Shown: positions 34,202-43,600 of the stretch, one piece after another
How positions within the stretch are numbered: the stretch's first letter is position 1
Layout: each line of letters begins with the position of its first letter
Assembly: GCF_021166585.1 (NCBI RefSeq)
Contig: NZ_JAJOZE010000006.1
Coordinates: 124,001 to 188,000, forward strand
Direction of reading: 5' to 3'
Length of the DNA stretch: 64,000 nt
Source of the DNA: Metabacillus kandeliae
GTDB lineage: Bacteria; Bacillota; Bacilli; Bacillales; Bacillaceae
Program-made: the position numbers and the translations under genes
The notes under the pieces: model-generated
Seen by the model: only the letters and a program-made list of their open reading frames with translations
Databases searched by the model: none
What the model was told of the DNA's origin: nothing

Positions 34202-36733
34202 ATGGATGAGCTGAAAGTCCGGCTGCAGCAGCTGAAGCTTGCTTCTGAAAAGCTCGCTGCAGAAAGTAATGCCATTATGAAAGAATATGATGCACATGAT
34301 TTGCTGCAGGAAAATCTGGAATTAAAGCAGCAGCTGAAAAAGGTCCAGGCAGATGCCGGCAGCTTGAAAAAGCGGCAAACAGAACTCACGGGAGAAAACC
34401 GAAAGCTGCGGATTGCCCTGCAGGAGCAAATGATGGATGAGAAAATGAATCTCCTGATGGTCTCCAGGGAAAAGCTTCAAACGTATTTTTCCGAATCAGC
34501 GGCTTCCGGGAAAAACCGCCTCAAGGAATGGGAGGCTGAATGCAAGGGCCAGATGGATGCCATGAAACTTCAGGCAGAAAGGGAGCTGAAGCAGGAAGCG
34601 GCAGAGATGCTTCAGGAAATGGAAGAGCTTAAGGTTCGGCTTTCTGCTCAAATTCATGCAGTGAGGCTCAAGCAAAGGCAGCGGGAACAAACAGTGCTTG
34701 CTGAAATGGATGCTCAGCATGAAAAGCTGAAAGAAGAACCGCTCTCAGAAGAAATGATGCAAAAGAGAATGAAACAAAATCAGATTGAAATGAAAATCGG
34801 CCTCAGCTGGATTAATAAAATCGGAATCCTGCTGATCATTTTAGGAGTGGCTGCGGCATTTCAATATTCGTATGCAAACTGGTTTAATGATTATTTCAAA
34901 GGTGGAGCCTTCTTCTTGCTTGGTGCCATTATGCTTGCAGGCGGAGAATGGTTTTACCGGAATAACCGGAAAACGTTTGCTCTAGGGCTGATAGGAGGGG
35001 GAATTTCCGTCCTGTACGGCTCGATTTTCTTCAGTTACTTTTTGCTTGGGATTCTTGGCATGATTCCGGCCTTGCTGCTGTCTGTGCTTGTTACAGGCTC
35101 TGCGGTCCTGCTGTCACTCCGCTACGCGTCACGGACAGTCTGTACATTCGGCCTCGCTGGCGGCTATATTCCGCTGTATTCCTATTTGGCGGCTTTTCAG
35201 TTTTCACAGAGCGCCATTTACCCGGCGATGGTTTATTTGCTTCTTTTAAACGTGCTGATCCTCATGGTTTCCTTTAAGAAGCAATGGCGCGTTGTCCAGT
35301 ACATCAGCTTTGGGCTGAATATGCCTTCAATGCTGCTTTTAATTGGTCTGGCAGAAAACCATCTAATCAGCATCTGCTTTGCACTTATTACCTTTATTCT
35401 CTATTTGGGGCTGACAGTCAGCTATCCATTCGTACACAAAGCAGTGCTGCACATCGGAGATACCATCCTGCTTGCACTTAATACAGTCATCAGCTGCAGT
35501 GTGATGTACTGGCTGTTCAGCGAGCTTGACTGGAACCATTTAAGAGGGATTCTGGCTATCGTGTTCTGCCTCGTCTATTTTGGGCTTGGACGGTTTGCGG
35601 AAAAATCCATTTCCAATGAAAAGCAGACAAGGCTTTTATTTTATGGAACGTCTCTTGCCTTTGCGGTGCTTGTTATTCCGTTCCAATTCGGGGTGCAGTG
35701 GCTTTCGCTCGGCTGGCTTGCAGAAGCGGTTATTCTTATTATTTATGGCTTGAGAGAAAAAGCAAAGCAGCTGGAAAGAGCCGGCTGGGTGATTTTCCTG
35801 CTTTGCCTTGCCGTCTTTTATTTTGAGAGTAGTGCAAGGCTCATTGGCACCCCTGTGCTTTCCTACAGCTTGAAGTATTTTGCCATAACGGCAGCCCTTT
35901 TGCTTGCAGCGGTCTATTACCCGCTTGTCCGCAAAAGGACCGGTTTTTTCGGTATATTTGAAAAACTCTCCTACATGTATGCAGCATTAAAGTATTTCTC
36001 GCTTCTGAACCTTTGGTTCTATTTGCTTTACGAAGCGCAGCATCTGTATTTAGCTAATGTGCCGAAAGGATTCGAACAATTCTGGTTTTATCTGATTCTG
36101 CTTGAGGCTTTCCTGACTGCGGGGCTTGCGTACATCCTGCAGAAAGTCCGGATTCTGTATGATCAGGCTGTTCAGTATTACAGTTTGTTTTTATATGCGG
36201 CAGGCTCTTTCACAGTATTCTGCCTGACTGCGGGGACCCCTGTACTGAAAGAACCGCTTTCAGACAATGGATTTTTCCAGTACTTGGCGCTTCTTCTTCT
36301 CATTTGCTTTAATGTGCTCGTCTTTTTTGTAGGCAGGGATGTGATTTTAGCCTTTGCCAAACGCTTTTATCAAAGCGGTGAACTTTACCCCGTTGTTTTG
36401 GCTGTTTATCTGCTCGGTGTCATGGCCGCCTTCTTGACGGTTCAGTTTAGGCTCGGCTTCTCCGGCTTTGCGTTCAGCATCATCATGCTCCTAACAGCAG
36501 CCGTTTATATTTTTTACGGTTTCCGGAAAAAACTGGTGTACGTCAGAAGGCTTGGTCTTGGCGTAACCTTGCTCTCAACGGCGAAGCTCTTTATTTTCGA
36601 TCTGGCTTTCCTTGAAGAAGCCAGTAAGATTGCCGCCTATTTCTGCTTTGGGCTGGCACTCCTCGGCATCTCATTTATCTATCAGAAGGTTTCCAGCAAA
36701 CAGGAGGACAGCGTGAATGTTTCACAGGATTAG
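34202..36733 (+). CDS. DUF2339 polytopic membrane protein
   Basis: 843 residues. The first ~200 form a highly charged coiled coil (ELKVRLQQLKLASEKLAAES and following heptads). From about 200 on there are some twenty or more hydrophobic spans, beginning with GLSWINKIGILLIILGVAAAF, the DUF2339 signature. The function of this family is not known. The next gene, a DUF3999 protein, overlaps it by 17 bases; the two families are often neighbours, so they may form one envelope complex. AGGAGGC lies shortly before the ATG. Confidence 0.88.
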   Translation: MDELKVRLQQLKLASEKLAAESNAIMKEYDAHDLLQENLELKQQLKKVQADAGSLKKRQTELTGENRKLRIALQEQMMDEKMNLLMVSREKLQTYFSESAASGKNRLKEWEAECKGQMDAMKLQAERELKQEAAEMLQEMEELKVRLSAQIHAVRLKQRQREQTVLAEMDAQHEKLKEEPLSEEMMQKRMKQNQIEMKIGLSWINKIGILLIILGVAAAFQYSYANWFNDYFKGGAFFLLGAIMLAGGEWFYRNNRKTFALGLIGGGISVLYGSIFFSYFLLGILGMIPALLLSVLVTGSAVLLSLRYASRTVCTFGLAGGYIPLYSYLAAFQFSQSAIYPAMVYLLLLNVLILMVSFKKQWRVVQYISFGLNMPSMLLLIGLAENHLISICFALITFILYLGLTVSYPFVHKAVLHIGDTILLALNTVISCSVMYWLFSELDWNHLRGILAIVFCLVYFGLGRFAEKSISNEKQTRLLFYGTSLAFAVLVIPFQFGVQWLSLGWLAEAVILIIYGLREKAKQLERAGWVIFLLCLAVFYFESSARLIGTPVLSYSLKYFAITAALLLAAVYYPLVRKRTGFFGIFEKLSYMYAALKYFSLLNLWFYLLYEAQHLYLANVPKGFEQFWFYLILLEAFLTAGLAYILQKVRILYDQAVQYYSLFLYAAGSFTVFCLTAGTPVLKEPLSDNGFFQYLALLLLICFNVLVFFVGRDVILAFAKRFYQSGELYPVVLAVYLLGVMAAFLTVQFRLGFSGFAFSIIMLLTAAVYIFYGFRKKLVYVRRLGLGVTLLSTAKLFIFDLAFLEEASKIAAYFCFGLALLGISFIYQKVSSKQEDSVNVSQD

Positions 36734-37961
36734 TCTGATTCTTTTTCTTGTCCTTGCAGCGGGGAGAACTCTTCCCGCTCAGGCGGAAGAGGACTTTAAT
36801 AAGTGGAAATACTATAAGCCGATCACCTTCCAAGCTGAAGGCCAATACCAGTTTATAACGCTTGATGAAGACATTTATGCGCATGCCAGGGAGGATCTCG
36901 GAGATTTAAGAATTGCCGATAACGATGGAAAGCCGCTTCCCTACTATTTGAAAAACAGTGATAAAAGAACAGAGTCAGAAACGGCTGCCTATTCTGCCAA
37001 GCTGGTAAAAAGCATTCAGAAGAAGAATAGCAGCATCAACGATTTTCAAATTCTGCCTCTGAAAATGAATCAGGATATAGCGGGAAACACTCTGCAGGTT
37101 CAGCTCCCTGAAGGTCTTTTTCTAAAAAAGATCAGCGTATGGGGCAGCCATGACGGTACAAATTGGGAGCCGGTAACTGTAGATTATCTTTACCGGACAG
37201 ATGATGCCGAAAAAGACACCATCCCCCTTGGCGGGACCTATCCATACGGATTCTATCGCCTGGAAATCATGGAAAATCCTGAAAAGCTCGCCTTCAGGGG
37301 GATCACCCTGCAGCACAATTTGCAGAAGGAGAGCATTCAAGATTATTTTAAACAGAAAACAGCTGAAACGGTGATTTTCCAGGAGGGCAGGAATACGGTA
37401 ATTGATTTGAAAAATAACCAAAAGCTGAGAATAACAAAACTCACTCTTTACGGCGAAGGAAACTATAAGCGATCGATTGAAATAACAGACGAAAAGAGCC
37501 TCCCTGTTCCAATTGAGGGGGATTCTGAAATCTATAAGCTTAGCTTTAAAAACCAGCAGTATGAAAAGAGCACAATAGAATTGGAGCATCCTGTCTCTTC
37601 TCAGGAACTGAAAATCAAAATTCACAACAAGGACAATGCCCCTTTAAAAATCCCTTCTGTTGTCATGGATTACACAGTGGACCAGCTGGTGTTTGAAGGA
37701 AAAGGCGCCAGACTGTATTACGGCAATCTGAAGGCTTCAAAGCCCGATTATGACATTGCCTCCTTCAGGCAGCTGGTCGATGAAGAAGAACCGGTTCAGG
37801 CACTCCTAGGAAATGAGACGGCGCGCACTGTTTCCCATTCAGCAGTGCCCGGGGAGCAGCCAAAATGGATTTTCAACCTCATTATAGGAGCCGTTTCCCT
37901 GCTTCTGATCGTATTGCTTCTCAGAAAAATGCAGGGTGCCAGTAAAAAGAGCATGGACTGA
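36717..37961 (+). CDS. DUF3999 family protein with signal peptide and C-terminal membrane anchor
   Basis: 414 residues. A signal peptide is cleaved near PAQA-EED; the exterior part is mostly beta-strand, with discoidin-like stretches such as KKISVWGSHDGTNWEPV and RLEIMENPEKLAFRGITL. A single membrane helix (about 380-402) and a short basic tail close it. It is the probable partner of the overlapping DUF2339 protein. The extracellular domain may bind sugar or wall polymer; that is inference from the fold-like pattern only. Confidence 0.82.
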   Translation: MFHRISLILFLVLAAGRTLPAQAEEDFNKWKYYKPITFQAEGQYQFITLDEDIYAHAREDLGDLRIADNDGKPLPYYLKNSDKRTESETAAYSAKLVKSIQKKNSSINDFQILPLKMNQDIAGNTLQVQLPEGLFLKKISVWGSHDGTNWEPVTVDYLYRTDDAEKDTIPLGGTYPYGFYRLEIMENPEKLAFRGITLQHNLQKESIQDYFKQKTAETVIFQEGRNTVIDLKNNQKLRITKLTLYGEGNYKRSIEITDEKSLPVPIEGDSEIYKLSFKNQQYEKSTIELEHPVSSQELKIKIHNKDNAPLKIPSVVMDYTVDQLVFEGKGARLYYGNLKASKPDYDIASFRQLVDEEEPVQALLGNETARTVSHSAVPGEQPKWIFNLIIGAVSLLLIVLLLRKMQGASKKSMD

Positions 37962-37983
37962 TCATTCAGCACATGCTCTTTTG
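37944..37983 (+). terminator. Terminator of the DUF2339-DUF3999 operon
   Basis: AAAAGAGCATG (in the last codons) pairs with CATGCTCTTTT after the stop. Confidence 0.75.
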
Positions 37984-38057
37984 CATATTTCTTAAAGGCC
38001 AGGCCTGTTCCGATTATAATAGTTCATAACTTACTTTGAAGAAAGGCCTGATCCCTA

Positions 38058-39515
38058 ATGAGTCTAGATGCACTCGCCCAATATTTTGATCCCTATCCCT
38101 CCTTAGCAGTATTTCCGCTTGGGAAAAAAACAAAAAGCGTCCGCTCGCCTGGACATAAAAAGGAGCGGGCTGTATTCGGAAGAATGGAGGAATGCCTGCA
38201 GGAGCTGGATATGAAAGAGCCTGAACGGCAAGCCCTTCAGGGGTTCTTTGGACTTGGAGGAAGTGCGGTCTTTCCCGTTTTTTCAAAAAAGGGAGATGAA
38301 CTTTATCCGCATTTTATCCGGCCGGAAAGTGTTTTATGGAAGGAATTTTCCTCCCAGCATGGCGTTCCCCTTCATCCAGAGGGGTTTTATCCGGAAAGCT
38401 TTGCTTCTTTATCAAGAGATGCCCTGTTTGCCCATGTAAAAGAAACGGTACGCGATTATCTATTTGCCGCTTATATCTCCAAAAAAAGCAGGGGAGAATG
38501 GGAAAAGTTCTTGGAAGAGTCCTATTACAAACATCCCTTTGTCCAGCTCGCACATGAAAAAAAACGTGTGATAGAGGCCGCGGAAAAAATGAACCGTTCA
38601 TCCCTGCTGTCGCTATTATCTCCGCCAGAGGATGTGTCCTTTTGGAGGAAGCGGATTGAGATTGTTCTGCGCCCGTACCGCCTGCTTCCTCCCTTATGCA
38701 GCCACCAGAAAGAAATGAGCCTTCATTCTGAAACAGAAACGATGGTTTTCAGCTGCGCAGAATGCAAAACAAAGCTGATTTACCATGTAAAGGAATCGGT
38801 GCTGGAGCTCGAGGAAGAACCTGATATGGAAAAAGCGAAAAAAAGGATAGCCACGATTGAAAGGCTGTTTAACGGGCTCGCTGCTAAAAATACAGGTCTC
38901 TTGGAGGATTTGGACAAAGTGATGGACTGGAAAAAGCGGTTAATAAAATTGCCAAAAGTAATGGAAATGATGGAAAAGCTCTATGCCAAGCCCTTTTTGG
39001 AGAAAGAAGCGGATCCATTCAGCGCATTCTTAAAGCATCTTCACCAAACCGCTGCTCCGGAAACAAGAGATCCTTCCGAGCTTCTCTGGCTTTCCGGATT
39101 CGTGATCAGCCCGCTGTCGCTTTTAAAGGAAATTCGCCAAACAACTTTTAAGGAGACAGAGGCAAGGCTTGAGCTTTTAGAAGTTGAGCTGGAAAATGCG
39201 CTCACTGCCGAGGTGCTTCCGCCTGAGAAGACTATTTTGGCTATCAAGCAATCTACTTTATCTTTCCAGGATCTCACTGTCATCCTCACAGGGCTTGAGG
39301 CAGAACTTCAAAACCAGCCGCTGCACCTGCTCGCCCAAGTGCTGAAGGGCAGAACATCCAGTAAAATCCGCGAAGAAAAACTGGATGAAACGGAGCAGTT
39401 CGGCTATCTGCAGCATTGGGAGGAAAAAGACATCCAGAAAGCGTTTAAAAAACTGGAAAAAGAGAGCTTGATAAAGAAGCAGAACGTCGGTTATAGAAGC
39501 AATATCCCTGAGTGA
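38058..39515 (+). CDS. RQC-like winged-helix DNA-binding protein
   Basis: 485 residues with no signal peptide or membrane span. The C-terminal ~80 residues, AQVLKGRTSSKIREEKLDETEQFGYLQHWEEKDIQKAFKKLEKESLI, resemble the winged helix of RecQ C-terminal (RQC) domains, so I place it in the 'RQC-minor' type group. Near 235-260 a HQKE...CAECKTKL stretch could be part of a metal site. The long middle is helical and not recognised. It may be a DNA-structure-binding protein, but no helicase motifs exist in it. The ribosome site AAAGG is 11 bases from the ATG, rather far. Confidence 0.6.
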   Translation: MSLDALAQYFDPYPSLAVFPLGKKTKSVRSPGHKKERAVFGRMEECLQELDMKEPERQALQGFFGLGGSAVFPVFSKKGDELYPHFIRPESVLWKEFSSQHGVPLHPEGFYPESFASLSRDALFAHVKETVRDYLFAAYISKKSRGEWEKFLEESYYKHPFVQLAHEKKRVIEAAEKMNRSSLLSLLSPPEDVSFWRKRIEIVLRPYRLLPPLCSHQKEMSLHSETETMVFSCAECKTKLIYHVKESVLELEEEPDMEKAKKRIATIERLFNGLAAKNTGLLEDLDKVMDWKKRLIKLPKVMEMMEKLYAKPFLEKEADPFSAFLKHLHQTAAPETRDPSELLWLSGFVISPLSLLKEIRQTTFKETEARLELLEVELENALTAEVLPPEKTILAIKQSTLSFQDLTVILTGLEAELQNQPLHLLAQVLKGRTSSKIREEKLDETEQFGYLQHWEEKDIQKAFKKLEKESLIKKQNVGYRSNIPE

Positions 39516-39590
39516 AGGCAGCTCTTTTCTGCACAGCCAGCTGAAAAGGCGCATAGGCTGAATATGCAGTGCTGGAAAGGAGAGAGCGGT

Positions 39591-40373
39591 TTGCCAGAAA
39601 AAATTGAGAAAAACGGTGTTGTTTTTTATGTGGAGGCAAGTGCCATTTCAAGCTGGTTTTGGGGACTGATCGGGCAAAACGAATGGGAAGCTGATACATT
39701 CGAGGTGTTTGACAGGTATTTAAAGCCTGATAAGACTTACCTGGATATTGGCGCCTGGATTGGACCGACTGTTTTATATGGAGCAAACAGAGCAAAAAGA
39801 GTGATGGCTCTTGAACCGGATCCTGTCGCTTATGCAGAGCTCTGCTCCAACCTTCAGCTGAATCCGGAGCTTAATGAAAAAGTCATTTCTGTCAATGCAG
39901 CGCTTTCCGGTACAGCCGGGGAAATCAAGCTGTATAAACGGGGCCACTTTGGCGACTCAACTTCAAGCCTTCTTCCTTCTTTTTCAGAGGATCACTACAC
40001 ATCTGTCAGGGCGCTTCCTATTGAAGAGCTTGTTAAGGAGTGCAAGGCTGAAGAGGTAAACTTTATCAAAATGGACATTGAGGGCGGTGAATTTCAGCAG
40101 ATCCCTCATCTTGCAGGTTATTTAAAAGAGCTGCGGCCTGCCTTTTATGTCTCCCTGCACCCTGCTTTTCTCGAGCAAAGCCTGGCCTTAACGGGATGCG
40201 CCGATATTGCAGGAGAAAAAATGCGGCTGGCAGAGGAGATGCTGAACAGCCTCAGCTTTTATCAATATATATATGACTGGTCCGGCAATCCGGAAAAACC
40301 GGAAGATGCCTTGGAAAAAATAAAGAAAAATGAGTTTGTTTCTTATATTTTTACAGATGAAGCCTGGATATAG
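39591..40373 (+). CDS. FkbM family methyltransferase
   Basis: 260 residues from a TTG placed after AAAGGAG; an upstream in-frame ATG precedes that ribosome site and was rejected. SAM-binding motif I is YLDIGAWIGPTVLYGA, motif II has ALEPDPVAYAEL, and NFIKMDIEGGEF is the FkbM-type motif IV. Members O-methylate small molecules or glycans; the target is unknown and the neighbours give no hint. A complex hairpin terminator follows within 75 bases. Confidence 0.85.
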   Translation: MPEKIEKNGVVFYVEASAISSWFWGLIGQNEWEADTFEVFDRYLKPDKTYLDIGAWIGPTVLYGANRAKRVMALEPDPVAYAELCSNLQLNPELNEKVISVNAALSGTAGEIKLYKRGHFGDSTSSLLPSFSEDHYTSVRALPIEELVKECKAEEVNFIKMDIEGGEFQQIPHLAGYLKELRPAFYVSLHPAFLEQSLALTGCADIAGEKMRLAEEMLNSLSFYQYIYDWSGNPEKPEDALEKIKKNEFVSYIFTDEAWI

Positions 40374-40446
40374 GGTATTTGAAAAATTTAATTTTTCCTT
40401 AATAAAAAACGCTTTCATTCAAAAAATAGATAATTTCTTCCATATG

Positions 40447-40509
40447 GAGCCTTTAAGTAATTCATGAGAAAAACCCAAATCTCATGCATGCTGAAGGCTC
40501 TATTTTTTT
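40447..40509 (+). terminator. Two-stem terminator before the glt operon
   Basis: GAGCCTT (40447-40453) pairs with AAGGCTC (40494-40500), enclosing an inner CATGAG / CTCATG hairpin; TATTTTTTTA follows. It lies upstream of the predicted glt promoter, so it is more likely the end of the methyltransferase transcript than an attenuator. Confidence 0.7.
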
Positions 40510-40586
40510 ATGCTAGGAATATTTTTCAATAGTAAAGGGTATCTGTAAATTTTAAGTTATCTAAATTTTGCGCAAATAGAAAAATA

Positions 40587-40595
40587 TGATATACT
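40587..40595 (+). promoter_or_regulatory. Extended -10 promoter of the glutamate synthase operon
   Basis: TGATATACT is an extended -10 element 90 bases before the large-subunit start. The -35 region (TTGCGC, 40568) is poor, consistent with a promoter that needs an activator. The rest of the gene-free stretch 40374-40684 holds the terminator above and A+T-rich sequence; no gltC gene or clear TnrA box is seen. Confidence 0.45.
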
Positions 40596-40684
40596 TTCGA
40601 AAATTGAAGAATAGTGTCTATTAAAATTTATAAAAATTCACTTATGTGAATATATATACTTAATTGAACAGGAGTGATAATGGC

Positions 40685-43600
40685 ATGAAAAGACATGGTT
40701 TCCCTAAATCCCAAGGCTTGTATGACCCTTCACAGGAGCATGAAGCCTGTGGAATTGGCATGATAGCCAACATAGACGGCACAAAGTCGCACGCGATTGT
40801 CCAGAATGCCATTAACATACTGAGCAACCTGGAGCACCGCGGCGGCCAGTCCGCTGACATAAGTACAGGAGACGGGGCCGGAATTCTCACGCAGATCCCT
40901 CACAGGTACTTCAAGAAACAGTGCGAGCGGGAGGAAATCTACCTTCCGCCGGAAGGAAGCTACGGCATCGGCATGGTTTTCCTTTCACAGGATCACGTGA
41001 TCCGGAATGAAAGCAAGGAGATGTTTGAGCAGATTATCCGCGAGGAGGGCCAGGATTTTCTTGGCTGGCGCACAGTACCTGTCAACGATTCATTTGTCGG
41101 GCACGAAGCTAAAAAAACGCAGCCCTTTGTGAGTCAGGTCTTTATCGCTCCTTCCAAAGAGATGACAGATCAAATGGACTTTGAGCGGAAGCTGTATGTG
41201 ATTCGCAAAAGGGCCGAAAAGCTGATTCCTGAAAAAGAAGGGCACGAAGCCTTTTATATCAGCAGCCTGTCAACACGAACCATCATTTATAAAGGCATGC
41301 TGATTCCAGAGCAGCTTGATTCCTTCTATATTGATCTTACCCATCCTGATTTTGCTTCAGCGCTTGCCCTTGTTCACTCACGCTTCAGCACCAATACCTT
41401 CCCTAGCTGGGAGCGTTCCCACCCTAACCGCATGACAATCCACAACGGCGAATTCAATACGCTCAGAGGGAATGTCAACTGGATGAGGGCGAGGGAAGAA
41501 CTTTGTGTATCTGATTATTTCAGTGAGGAGGACCTGGAAAAAATTCTTCCGGTCATTGATACAAACGGCAGTGATTCCTCCATGTTTGATAACGGTCTAG
41601 AGTTTCTGCACCTTTCAGGAAGGCCGCTCGCCCATGCAGCTATGATGATGATTCCGGAACCGTGGGCGAACGACAGCGGGATGGAAGAAGAGAAAAGAAA
41701 CTTTTACGAATACCATGCAAGCCTGATGGAGCCGTGGGACGGACCGGCAGCCGTTGTTTTTACAGACGGCAGGCAGATCGGTGCCTGTCTTGACCGGAAC
41801 GGGCTTCGTCCTGCAAGATATTCTGTTACTAAAAAAGGCATGATCATCATGGGGTCCGAAGTTGGCGCCCTGGACGTTTTTGAAGATGAGATTGTTTATA
41901 AAGACCGTCTGCATCCAGGAAAGATGCTCTTAATTGACTTGGAAAAGGGCAAAATTATCCCAGATGAAGAGATCAAAAGCCAAATAGCTGCTGAGCATCC
42001 ATATGGCGAATGGCTGCAAAATAACCGGCTATACCTTCACGATCTGCCTGAAGCAGCAGAACAGCAGCCGTTTATTCATTCAGAGGCTCTCTTGGAGCAG
42101 CAGCTTGCTTTTGGCTATACCTCTGAGGAACTCAGCAAGATTATTAAGCCGCTTGTCTCTACAGGAAAAGATCCCGTCGGCTCAATGGGCTACGATTCGC
42201 CGCTTGCTGTTTTATCGAAAAAGCCGCAGCTTTTATACAACTATTTCAAACAGCTCTTTGCCCAGGTAACGAATCCTCCAATCGATGCTATTAGGGAGAA
42301 AATTGTCACAGCTGCCGGGACAACCATTGGAGCTGAAGGCAACCTTGTCCGTCCTCGGCCGGAAAGCTGCAGGCATATTCACTTGGAAACACCGATTCTA
42401 TCAAACAAGGACCTTGAAAAATTAAGACAGCAGCTTCTTGAGGGATTTCAAGCTTCTACCCTTTCCATCCTGTTTTCAAAGGAAGACCCGAATGGAATGG
42501 AAAAAGCGTTGGAAGAGCTGTTCCAAAAAGCAGATCAGGAAAAAGAGAAAGGGGCGGTTCTTCTCATTCTCTCTGACAGAGGCGTTGATGAGAACCTTGT
42601 GCCGATTCCAGCCCTCCTTGCTGTTTCAGGACTTCATCACCATTTGATCCGCAAAGGGACAAGAACTCAAGTCAGCATCCTGCTTGAATCAGGAGAGCCG
42701 AGAGAGGTGCACCATTTTGCAGCACTGATCGGCTACGGTGCGGAAGGCATTAATCCGTATCTTGCGTTAAACACAGCTGCTGAATTGATTGAAAATGGCG
42801 ATCTGTCGGGTATTTCCTATCCTGAAGCGGAGGAAGCCTACATCCATGCCGTCACAGACGGCGTTATAAAGGTACTATCCAAAATGGGCATATCCACTAT
42901 TCAAAGCTACCGAGGCGCACAGATTTTTGAAGCTGTCGGCATCCATCCGGATGTGATAGAAAAATATTTTACAAGAACAGCTTCAAGGCTTGGCGGCATC
43001 GGGCTGTCACTTATTCAAAAAGAAGCTGTCATGCGGCACGATAATGCTTACCGCCAGAACAGGGGCGGCAAGAAACATTTACAATCAGGGGATGAATTTC
43101 AATACCGGACAAACGGTGAAGACCACCAGTACAATCCTAAAACCATTCATCTTCTCCAGCAGGCATGCCGGACGGGGAACTACTCTTTATTCAAAGAATA
43201 TACAGCACTGCTGACTGACGAAAGCCAAAACCTCCAGTCGCTGAAAGGGCTGCTCTCCTTTAAAAAGAGAAAGCCGATTCCGATTGAGGAGGTTGAACCT
43301 GTTGAGAATATCGTGAAAAGGTTCAAAACAGGTGCCATGTCCTATGGATCGATCAGCCAGGAGGCACATGAATCGCTCGCCATCGCGATGAACAAGTTAG
43401 GCGGCCGAAGCAACACGGGAGAAGGCGGTGAAAATCCAGCGAGGTTCTCACCTGACGAAAACGGAGACTTGAGAAGAAGCGCCATCAAGCAGGTGGCATC
43501 AGGCCGGTTTGGGGTGACAAGCCACTATCTTGTAAATGCAGATGAAATTCAGATCAAGATTGCCCAGGGAGCAAAGCCGGGCGAAGGCGGTCACCTGCCT

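Noticed and set aside
40447-40509. Attenuator or riboswitch in the glt leader
   Set aside because: The best promoter lies downstream of the hairpin, so it is not part of the glt transcript; no conserved aptamer motif was recognised.
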